From Membranipora membranacea (Eukaryota; Bryozoa; Gymnolaemata; Cheilostomatida; Membraniporidae): a DNA stretch of 64,000 nt. The translations under genes and the position numbers were made by a program. This document shows positions 23,254-34,400 of this stretch, piece after piece. The stretch is from positions 24,900,283 to 24,964,282 of the forward strand of contig OU612066.1 in assembly GCA_914767715.1 (NCBI GenBank), given 5' to 3'. The notes beneath the pieces are model-generated. The model saw only the letters and a program-made list of their open reading frames with translations. It did not search any database and was not told the DNA's origin. The first letter of the stretch is position 1, and every line of letters starts with the position of its first letter.

Positions 23254-26200
23254 TTAGTTTTCACTTGGAGATTCTCCAAGTTCAACAGAATGTACAAGGG
23301 CATCATCATGGGTAATATTCTCCCCATCCTTTCCCTCCCCCTCATTAAGCACCTTATCTACAGATACAGACAATGGACCAGATTTGTCGCTGAGTGGTAC
23401 CGGTCCGACCGCCATAGCTTGTCTCAACTTACTACTATCTGTTACATTTCCTGGAGTTGTTTCCCCTACAAGATTAGCCAGTTGGGTTGTCAAATCTCCA
23501 GCAGTAGTTTTCTCCTGGTTAGGAATCATTTTCACCTTGTCTAATTGACCTGGATGCTGGGATAACCTTTCTGATTGTATTTTATTCAGCTCAGTGATTT
23601 TCCTGGCTGTGGTGTTTAGATTTTGTTGTGTTTTGTCTTGCTGCTTGAAATGGTCTAAGAATGAAATATCTATACCCAAATCTGAGATTGATTTTAGAGC
23701 ATCAAAATCCAAAGGTGGTTGCTGGCTCTCTGGATTTGAAGTAGTTGGTGTTGTTGTACTGCCAGGAACTGTAGAAGTACTAGGTTTGGCTGGATTATTT
23801 CTCACTTCAGCATCCTTCATTATTTTCTGGGCCTATAACAAAGATGTCAAATACTTAGCAAAGGTGCGTAGTTTTATTTTTAATGATGGGGATTAGTTGT
23901 TTCCTTGTCCTAATGACCAAAAACACTGACAGATCTCATAGAGTATAATTTATCTGGGATTAGGATTGGGACTCATAACAAAACAAACTATCAAATATAA
24001 CAGCATACAATACACAATGATAACTAACTGGCTCAGTCTTACCTAGTGCCGAGAAAAATGACATCACAATAAGTGAATTGACTTGCAAGCTTTCAAATTA
24101 CATGGGAGACAATTAAAAATGCATATTCATCCTTAGTTATATTAATAACACATCATATTTATTGGTCAGGATCATACAAGCAAAATAAAAAGAACAATTT
24201 GTGTCCATACCTCTGAATGTTTGTTCGCTGTCCACAGATTGGCCAAATCTTCCACTAGTTTAATCAGACCGTTATCTCCATCAGCGACAAACGCTCTCAA
24301 GCTCTGTATGTAGTCAAACCCGTTCTGATTACCGTAGTAAGATAAAACTAAATCTGACTCCTTCTTTGTGAGATTAGCGAATGTCGAGTCATATGTTGGA
24401 GTAGAACTTGAGAATGGTCCGTAGTTGAGATAATGTATAATATGTCTCTTATCTGAATCCTCCTCTTCGCAGGATATGCTGTCTAGATATGTCATACCTG
24501 CAAGGTAAAAAGGGTAAGATGATGTCTACCCTGCAGGGAGAAAACTTGCTTTGAAATATTTTTCACCCTATCACCTATTGGTTGAATATTATAGATTTAA
24601 GATCATAGATGACAGATTTTGGTAGAAAATTCACATGCAGCTTTTATCAAGGAAATTCAAAAATCAAAGTATGCTGATAAATCATGTTACCCATGAACTC
24701 AACAATTTACTAGCCAGGTCGCGATATTTATATCCATAAATATTTTCATCTTGTAAGGTATTACAGCCACTATCTGAAGTATAGGGAATGGTCCGCAAAA
24801 TGAAATTTTCCTTAGCTTGTGATGCTCAGCCATTCAACACTTAGTGTTTGGTTTCATAGCACAGAGTTCACATGTAAAATAACATACCTCTTTTTAGCTT
24901 GCCGACCTTCTGTCCCAATGTTATAACTCTCTCCTTTTCACTGATAATACCATCATTATCTGGGTTGAGTATATTCAGAGTTGTTGTACCATCTTCTCCC
25001 ATTCTAAGGAATCCCATCTTAGCATTAGGCTGCTTCTTCTGTAGATTAGCTGCAGCTTCAGCAGCTCGTTCCTATTACATAAATCACCAGGGGTTAATAA
25101 CTAATATCTCATAGTGCTTTGCACGATATGATAAAAGAGAACTTTGAAGTAAAACAGCATGTAATACAAGGGGATATTTGAACTGTTGGCTTTATAAGAC
25201 AAAAACAGATTTATTTATAAGAGTTGTCTTCCCTTTAATTTTGCAATAGAAGATAACTTCCAGATATGAGTAAAGAAAGATTTTCCTAAAGTTTCTCTAA
25301 CATTTTCCCAAGGATGAGTTATGGTTATAATAAGAATTAATGAAACTAAGAAGAGACAAGCTCACCATGTTCCAGACTGGTCAAACTATAAGAGATCTTT
25401 GAAAGCACTAATGCATACCTTTGCGATAGCAATGAGATCTTTTACAGGTAGATGGTCGGGTACAGGTTCAAAAGTGAGGTAAGAGTTTACATCTTTCTGT
25501 TTCTTCTGAATTCTGGAAGGAGCGATGTAATCATTAGCCTCTATATCAAGGTGCAGAGACAGCTCTGAGTCAGCTAGTCCAATCATGAAGGGCTGACTTT
25601 TACGCATAGCGAGAAGCCTTTCTTTACTCATTGTCTTCATTGCATACTCCAGCAGTCTCTGAGCAGCCTATTCAAGCAGAAGTAAGCAGTGTGATACAAT
25701 TTTCTACTGAGGGAAAATATATGGAAATTCAACTCGTCAATAATCCAATTCACAGTGTTCAATATACAAGATACATGTTCTTTGGAAAGTCAATCCTTTA
25801 GACCGACATTTAGCAATTTATATAAATCAAACCATCTTAGAATTAGAATATAGCAAGTTATGATTTCCAAACTGAAAATTTTCAATTTTTCAAATGTGCT
25901 CCTTTTCAGTTTGGAGTGCTATCAACACCTTTAACAACAAATGGAGGGCATCAAACATACTGTTAGAATCTCAAGAATATTTGCATTCATAACCAAGCAT
26001 ACAAGTGTAAACTGAGTACAACTTAAATAACTGCGATGTTTACTATTGGAAACATTGAACTGCAACAGACAACCGAACAAGATCAAGCAAACTTCACTAA
26101 GACCATCGAGATCCATTTTATGAATTCGTGTACCTTATAATATATAGTCTCTGGATGATTGTAGTTCATGGCGTTCACACAGATCAATTTCACATCAGCT

Positions 26201-27145
26201 TTGTATTCCATCACATTATTATAAAGCTTGTTATCAATCTTTTCTTTAGTGGTGCTGAAATCCATCGGGTTCTTCACAATCTGCAATTATAAAGACAAAA
26301 AGTATTAATAATAGCAGTTGAAGTTTATAATCCAGCAAGGCAAGACCCTTCATCCAAGAAATCATTGTAACATGTGATAAGCAGAAAGCATCAGCATAAT
26401 GGAGGATGTCGATATCACTTACAGTGCTGTAATCCGGAGCTATCATGTCATTGATAGGAAATGCAAAGAATCTTTGGTTGTCTTTTCTCTCCATCAATCT
26501 TTGCAAGTATAGCAGAGTCTCCAGTAAGGCATTGGTCTGAGGTTTTGGTGAGGGAGCGCGGAACCGGTCCCGCAGACTCCTCTCAGCTGGTGCATAGTCT
26601 AAAGCTGTGATGCCAACCGTATCATCTATTTGGTCAAAAAAAGCAAATCATGTGACTGCAGCAAAAAGTGACAGACTGTCTTATAATGGAGCACTGATGA
26701 AACGATGGGACAGACTAGCCTAACAATTTTTTGAATTAATTTTGTACCACTATTGCCCTGCAAAAACTCACAGCTGGTTGTCTGAAAACCCTCTTAACAT
26801 CATTCCAATCAATTTTGCTTACAAATTAAGGAACACGATTATATAGAAGTGATTTAGCAACCATTAGACTGCTGCCAATAACGACAGCAGATGGATGGAA
26901 GTTAAACCAAAATACTTACCTTTCCGAGCAACTTTGTTAGGAGTTCCCTTGTTAGCGGTGCTCCGGCTGCGTTTTGAGCCTGATTTGCTACGTTCCTCAT
27001 CTGAATCAGCAGCAGAGGTACTTGGACTAACAGGTGAACTTGCAGCATGCTCCTGAGCGCTCAGCTTTAACACCATCTTCAGCGTACTAGGTGAGTCCTC
27101 TGCAGACTGCTTATTTTTGTTTTTAGATCCTTTTGGCCTTCCCAT
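23254..27145 (-). CDS. BRD7: BRD7/BRD9-type bromodomain protein, 7 exons, 624 aa
   Basis: Exons in transcript order: 27145-26920, 26625-26423, 26280-26134, 25667-25419, 25071-24888, 24497-24211 and 23832-23254. Residues 1-75 are basic and start MGRPKGSKNKNK, an AT-hook-like GRP core. The bromodomain lies at about 105-200, with FFAFPINDMIAPDYS, the ZA-loop NPMDFSTTKEKI and NAMNYNHPETIYYK, whose YN asparagine is the acetyl-lysine contact. A DUF3512 region follows: KMGFLRMGEDGTTTL is closer to BRD9, and YLNYGPFSS..YDSTFANL is closer to BRD7. The C terminus is Pro/Thr-rich, then has ISDLGIDISFL and a short coiled coil. BRD7 and BRD9 are subunits of PBAF and ncBAF SWI/SNF chromatin remodellers. 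The mixed similarity suggests a single ancestral gene; the symbol is a best guess. Confidence 0.88.
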
Positions 27146-29020
27146 CTTTGTAGTGCACTGATTAGTCTTCAAAAGGTGAACATGACAATGGAATTGAGCA
27201 CATGTCATATTGGGTTGGAGATGAAATGAGCTCTGGTGAGGGTTATCAATGGGACATAGAGACTCTTACATTATTACTCAAGGAAGAAAAGACCCGCATG
27301 TACTCAGGGAGTGGTGGGAGTCTCACACAAAGAACACGATATTTTCAAGCATGTATTCAGTTCAGACATTAGTCGACTTGCAGACTGACCCATTAACAGA
27401 TCTTTACTTCAAAAGATCAGATCTAAGACTGGCCTTAGACAATCAACATGCTTGCAAACCCATGGGGCTCCTGATTAGCTACAGTTGATGGACTGCAATT
27501 CAAATATTGCTTTTTAGTTAAATTAAGCAGGGATTGAGGTGCACTCTCAATGATCAATGGGTTGGTTGACTTATTATTTCCATTACACAACAGAACATGA
27601 AATTGAAGCAGGGAGCCAACTTATCACAACTCCCCATAGGAGTGATTACCTTATCACAGGTTAGCTTAATTGCCATACATGATACACATTGATTCGGAAT
27701 CATTAAATTAATGCATAAGTTACTAATTCACTAATAAATATTTATCATTATTATTCCTCTAATTGGAACACAGACAGCAGGTCACTGACAGTTGATTTGA
27801 TGAGTTGCAGCCTTGTGTGTATTTTGTGTTCCAAAGGCTGCAACTCATCAAATCAACTGTCAGTGACCTGCTGTCTGTGATTGGAAATGGAAGACAGATC
27901 AGATGAGATTAAAAGATTGACAAAAGACTCCTTGATTGGCAGTTAATCATTCTCATTTGAACTCCATGTTGCTTAAATTCCATACACCACTTCAAAAGCA
28001 TGTTCACTCGTTACTTTTGTTATGCATCCCTGTGTTTTAGTACCACAACTTTCTTTGATAATGAAAAATACTAATAGTAAGAATAGATTTTGGTAGATTT
28101 CCAAAAAGTTGTAACTGAGTTGGCCTTGACCTGTTTCTTTGTTTTGGAAAATAGACACAAATATTGGGTGATGTTGATTGAAACAAGTCAATCTTAAGGT
28201 CAATGAGCAAGAGCAAACAACTTTTAATTGGTATCTATGGGAGGATAACTCCTGTTGAGAGTTGAGACATACCTGAGGCATTTTCAAGCTTTTGCTCCTA
28301 GGTCAAAGGGCGAACGCTGAGGTAAGTTAACATGATTCCATTCCTGAGTGCATCAACTTCAGTCTATGCTGTGATAATATAGTTCAAGTTGAACCTGTTC
28401 TAGGACAAGGGTTCATGAAGGGAAATGATTGTTTTTCCCAGAGCCAAGACACAAGGATTATATCCTTGATTATATATTACCTCTGTTAATCATTACCTCT
28501 GCCTGGAGGAGTTATATGTTATTTCGATGGAATTTTGTCTACAAAACTAAGTGGATGGGTCATGCTTTGCGATTGGCCCATCTCAATTTAACCATCTTTG
28601 GTTACCAAGTGACGACTAACGGACTAAGTGAGAAATCCAAATAATATAAATTAAACTAACTGTAAGGATCTATTGCATGCCCTGGTGCAACACACTTGAT
28701 GTTTCTGTTTGGATTGCCGATTACTCTGCAACTAATGAAAATCCAGGATAGTCATATTAAAAAAAACTTTAAATATATTGTTTATATAGAAACGATAATT
28801 GATATTATTGTCATGGCGAACTGTAAAAAAATAGCAACATATTTTTATCTCTGTCTTTATCACCGCGTTGGAAGATTTTTACATAGCAATTTTCATGATC
28901 TTTATAACCACAAACTAAATTCAACATTCAACCACTTTCAAACTTCAAAAAATAAGTTCTACCACTAATTTTGGGACTAGTTTGAAAGGGAATGAGTTTC
29001 AGTGTGAGGAAGCATTTGTA
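27146..29020. other. Intergenic region upstream of the bromodomain gene
   Basis: It contains the promoter of the minus-strand bromodomain gene near 27150-27300 and the hairpin element at 27762-27886. The open frames at 27249-27488, 27973-28287 and 28429-28968 match nothing I recognise and show no splice context, so I call no gene. No clear polyadenylation signal for the gene ending at 29021 was found. Confidence 0.5.
27762..27886. mobile_element. Perfect 46-bp hairpin element with 7-bp target duplication
   Basis: Arms 27769-27814 and 27834-27879 are exact reverse complements over 46 bases, separated by a 19-base loop. The element is flanked on both sides by the direct repeat attggaa (27762-27768 and 27880-27886). 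Perfect arms plus a flanking direct duplication are the marks of a recent insertion of a foldback or MITE-type DNA element of 111 bp. It encodes nothing. Confidence 0.85.
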
Positions 29021-30599
29021 TTATTCAATAGTAGAGGCAGGCGTGCAGGTTTTAGCTCTGCTCACAGGCTCCTGCGTCTGCTGTGGCTGGGCACCGTGTT
29101 TTCTAATCTCTGTCAAGGCACGCTGATAATTGCTGTTAGCTGATTTCATGTTAAATCTCCATGCAGGTGACCGCTTAGGAGTGTATCGTTTGGGAGAGTC
29201 ATGATAGCCATAAGGGGTAGGAGGAGCTTTCTTAAGCTGATCAACTAGGTACTCTGTGGTTGGAAGATCGCTGATTGGTTTGAAATAGTGTGGGTGCTTC
29301 TTATAATGCTCTGGAGGCTGGATGTTCCCTGTGAAAAAATATGTATATCACAATGAATCAGAGGCATGCAGGCGAGCAATTTCATCAGACGGTTTTAATT
29401 TGGAGACATAATTAGATTTAACTGATATTGGATTTTTGTGATCATGGGTTGAAGAAAGAGTGTTCAATTAGGGATGTTAATTTAAAGAGATTTGTATTTG
29501 GGGAGTTATCCCGCCTCTTGTCAGGTGGAAGCAACTCTTAAAATACCCATTCATATCTAACTGAGGTTGTTAATGTTGCATATAGCATCAATAAACTTAG
29601 AGAATATAATTATGTGGGCTGAGACATCATAAGAGACATCTCTTTGCAATTGATATAGTCGACATATACCAATCAACACGAGTATTGGATTTGGTTCTAC
29701 TGACCATCAAACATTAATTAATGGTAATTGAGACTAGTTTTTGCCCAAAGCTCAAATCTCTACGTGCCATTTCCGACGAAGAGTAAACAGGGTGCTTTAT
29801 GGGCAGTCTTACACCTTATATAAAATCAAGATAATTGGTGGACTCTGTACAGTTTTTTCAAACCATCAAAAACAAGAAATATCAAACAACTCGTGTTGTC
29901 ATGAGGGGATTGGTACCGATAATATAAGACATAAAACTTATTCGAAATACCAACACATTTCTCAAGGAATAAATTTTCGTAATGAGTTGATTGATCAATA
30001 TTGAAATTTGAAAGTTGGACAAATATTAAACTAGAAATCTTACCATCTAGGTCCATAGGTGGATAGCGGCTATAACTTTTTATCTTTAGCTGCTCCATCA
30101 TTAGCCTATCGACAGTAGTTCTGTTAATGGCCAGCTCTCGCATCCTTTGGTCTTTAATAAGCCCGGGTGTTTCTTTAAGGAACCGAGAAAATGTATAGTC
30201 TCCGATTTTGGAAGGCCGGGGAACAGAAATTGGATAGGCAGCTGCAGTGGCCTCTGCAGTAGAACGTCCTTTGGTTCCAACGTCAAAACTGAAGTTTCCT
30301 TTGAAATTACGCCACACGTTAGCGTTGTAATTCTCATCAGCAAGTTGTGGGAATGGTGGGTTATGTTTACCGGCTTCTAACCATAGTTGGAACTCCAGCG
30401 ATTGATGCCCATGTGCTGATTCTTCTCTGCTGGTGCGGAGTAGATGGTTACATTCCATATTTACCATTGTTCGAGGTAGTGGCTGGCGGGTGAGCTTCTC
30501 CAGGCGTCGAGGGGTGAACCCAGACATCTTTGGACGGACCTCATCCATGAGGTTCTCGCGTTCCTTGATGGTTGACATGCTTGCCTGTAGAACTTCCAT
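29021..30599 (-). CDS. Unrecognised Pro/Tyr-rich protein, 2 exons, 287 aa
   Basis: Exon 1 30599-30044 and exon 2 29328-29021 join in frame, giving a protein that starts MEVLQASMSTIKERENLMDE. I chose the ATG at 30597-30599, the first methionine in the frame. I do not recognise the family. Visible features: a basic Pro-rich N-terminal third (MSGFTPRRLEKLTRQPLP), a block LWLEAGKHNPPFPQLADENY..VWRNFKGNFSFD, and a C-terminal half with repeated short Pro/Tyr/Lys turns (YSRYPPMDLDG, PPEHYKKHPHYFKP, PPTPYGYHDSPKRYTPKRSPAW). There is no signal peptide or membrane segment. Small Pro/Tyr/Lys-rich proteins of this look are common among ciliary microtubule inner proteins; this is only an analogy. The gene is divergent from the coiled-coil gene at 31483. 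Confidence 0.7.
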
Positions 30600-31482
30600 C
30601 AACCTGAACTAGAACTCTAAACTATAAGGTCTACTGCTAAGTCAAAATATCATCTAGTCTTTCACACTAACTGAAATTTCAATTTATGTAATTGATTGAG
30701 CAAGTGAAGACAGAATTTATACTTTAGCTCGACTGTCATATATGAGTTATGGTGTTCTATCCATCTTGTCAGGTCTTCATTACTTTTCACTATCCATGCT
30801 AGAGCCCAGCTCCAATACCGCTAATACATGCAAGTATGTGCTAATCCCCTTTCTATCAAGTAGGCTTAATATCTCCATGGAGACAAGGCTGGGTCAAGGA
30901 CAAAATTGACATCCCAGATAAACTTTTCAATAATTTGGGATTTTTTCATTTCAGGTATTGAAGTGCAAAGAATTATCATTTCATGAATCAGCGGTTATAA
31001 TAAATCATGAAGTAATGAGAAGACTACATTATGGCCACACTATTTAGGAGCTATTGATAGATCACATTCTGTTTTTATCTAATAAGTTTATGGGTGTGTC
31101 AATGAGTTGCCATTGACAGTTACTTATACAATGTGAGAGCACTTGCATTCACCTGTCATGATAATCATTGAGATAAGTTAATTGCTCAGGGTAATAAATG
31201 ATTTAAGTGGTTAAGTCACTTATGAGTTTGTAGAATCTACCCTGCAAGAGGAGACAAATTATTGAGAAGAAAGGGAGAAGTAAGTTATCCTGATTCTTCT
31301 TTTTCATAATTGTTCCTTGTATATTTCCAAAAAACTTTTGTATACTTTAGTTGCAATAGATATAAAAAAATTCAATGTTATGTACGATAAGCATTAGCCG
31401 TACTAGGCGATGCGACCAACTGAGCGACTTGAAAATAATTAATTTTTAAAACTTAAATTTCATCTTGCAGAGCAGATGAACT
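30600..31482. promoter_or_regulatory. Divergent promoter interval (unknown gene / coiled-coil gene)
   Basis: An 883-base gap between two genes read in opposite directions. An acceptor-like 'catcttgcag' lies about 15 bases before the ATG at 31483, so the plus-strand gene may have a 5' UTR intron. No specific binding site stands out. Confidence 0.35.
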
Positions 31483-34400
31483 ATGGCTTCTCCGGAGACA
31501 AGCCCGCGACGATCTAAGACCACATCCCCTATAAGCGCCACAGAAGCTGTGAATGTCAGAGATAGTTGGGACGTCCTCGATACGCCCCGCAGTGCACAGA
31601 GCGAATCTGACTGTGTAGATACTCAAGCTACAACAAATAAAGAGTCAACAGAACAGGAAGTGCCATCTCTGAGAATAGAAATTCTCTCGCAGGAAGAGTT
31701 GAGACAAAAATCTGACGCCAAAGAACTCAAGAAGTCAAAGAAATCCCGAAGTGCCAAACAGTCAACTAATAAAACAGAAAGCCTTAAATCAACTCGGTGG
31801 GCAGCGGACAGTCCTAAACGACCAACTAGTGCCAATAGACAACAGAGTTCTCACAGACCTCTTAGTGCCAAATATTCTAATAGCTCATCATTCCATGACT
31901 CAAGATCGGATCAGGGGAGACCGATAAGTGCTGGTATACTGAGAACTAGCACATCGGACTCCACTAGAAGAACGGTAATACCTCGCCGCTACAGGAAGCT
32001 TGGTCTGAGAAGCTCTGAGCAGATGCTACAGGACGAATACTCAGCACTCAGACATCTACTAAAGGACTGCGAGAATGTATCCAGATCAGAACTTAGAGAA
32101 CAACACATAGAACAAACCAGAAATATGATAGGTGAGTACCATAGACCTAATATACTAAATTATTTCATATTTCATTTCATATATTTTATTAAGTCTATGG
32201 TGAGTACAAGGAAATAGAGTTTGCTGATTGGGTTAGCTATATTTTAGACCTTATGATGGCTGAAACATATATTGAGTTATATACAGCCTTTTTATTCAAA
32301 CAAGCCTTTACTTTTAGCCATTTATTGCGCTGTCACATAATCCTTGCTTACACAGACCTATTTGTTTGCCATAAATAATGGTTTGTGTATGATTTCATAA
32401 CATGGTAACTATTTGAATTGATACAGGCAGCAATATAATCTCTCTGCAAATATTTTACTACTGATTTATTTTAGCTGAGAGCGATTTAGGCCCTTTGAAC
32501 AGGCCTAAGAACCACCCTTACTACAATAACTACGATAACGGTAGAGCATGTTTAGCCGCACCTTGCTATGCTTGAATTATCATGTCATCACTTCACATGT
32601 TTCTTAAAGCTGTGAAATGAGTGATTTTTTATATAAAATTGATTTCATCGGGTTTCAAAAAGGTGTAGTTTTTTTCTCCACACCTATGTATCTGAATGTT
32701 AAAGTGTTTCGTATATTTCCTCCTCTTCATGTCAACCCCTCCTTCGTTATAGTTACAACTGTCACACATTGAGTGTGGGAGTGTGGTGAAATCACATAAT
32801 ATTTAATCATAATAATTATAAATATATATGCATATACTCCTAGATTAACCTTGTCGCGCGGCTTCTTTTTTGGTTTTACTCCCCAAACCAAAAAGGTAGC
32901 CGCTAGACAAGGCTACTTCTAGATTGTAAATGTACTAACTATCCCATGTGAAATGGTCATCAAAATTTCTTCCCATCTTTATGTGGCTAAGTGTTTCATC
33001 TACAAATAGAAATGCATGCATATGATAGCAATGCATGTGCTACGGATGCCGCAAAATATCCAAATCCCTGCTGTATTGCTGCAGCATTGTGGGATATCAG
33101 TCAAAACATTCTACTGTTGATTCTGAAAGCATGGCATGATTTTTAACCCGAAGACAATCAATCTTTGGATGCAAATCTAGCAGCATTCCATATCAAAAGA
33201 CAAGACATCTGATAGAACTTTTCTTATATTACCCTATCATATTGATAACATAAGCAGCTAGTAGTGAGCATACACCCCGCTGGCTTCAGTAACGCTATGT
33301 AGTCTAGATTATTATAGTGTCTCAAAACTGATATTTTTTCCTCTGTTTCAAAATTTGACAGAATTTGTCTTAATATCGTACTTGCAGAAGAATAAGCCAA
33401 ACAATTTCCTCAAATGAATTTGACAGGCAACTCTTTAATGCACACCCTATAGAAGAGGTGAAAGGGGTGAAAGGTTTCTAGTAAAGAGACAAAACTTCTA
33501 CATCTGGAATTGATCTGAACCCATTTCAGTTGCTTGTATTACAAAAATGATTTTCTTTTTCTGGTATGACTCAGCTCATCTGTGAGGGTCGGGTGACAAT
33601 TGGATGTCAACTGCTAACAAACCTCAGACATCTCTGAAGTCCATCACTTGCAGCTAAGAACACCCAGACAAAAATTTTACATCTTTTTGTATGATCTGTG
33701 TGAGACATCAATCTGCATAATGCAAGTCATGTTTTAATTGCAGCCAACTACAAAGCTATGAATCATGGTGCTAAAACAAGAGGGATAATTATTGCTAGGA
33801 GTCTTCCAGAATCTCTAAGACCAAAGTCTCCCAGGTCTACTACCTCCTCTTGTTACAACAGTCCTAGAGGTAACAACAAAACACAGAACTTAGCTCACCG
33901 TTTTAGGAGATTTCAATCTAGTTACTATTATAGTGTGTCTACAGCATTCCCATAATGCAACATTAAATGTTCCAATGATGACCAAGTCAATTTCCTGCAC
34001 ATGCTTGTTACCATTGGGCTCCTCACTCTAGGAATTCCCGCGGAGTGCATTATGGGACACCCATCACATGCCCTTTTCATTCTAGATTATGATTAACACC
34101 ATTTGTACTTACCAGTGTACATTGAGTCTTTGATAAATATACTGTTTTTTCTTTCTCTGGTTGTACTTACCAGTCTACATCGAGTCCTTGGTCACGTCTA
34201 CTTTTATTTCTCTCCGCAGGCGGCAGCACATCTAGAAGTTACAGCTCAAGCAGGTCATGTTCACCGGACAGCAGGAGAGGCAGTAAGAGAGTCTCATTCG
34301 GCAGAACAAGAAGCATCAGCAGTGATAGAAGTAGATCTCCTTCACCTGAGTCAGCACCAGTAAGCAGAGAGAGATCAGAGTCTCCATATGGGCGGAGAGT

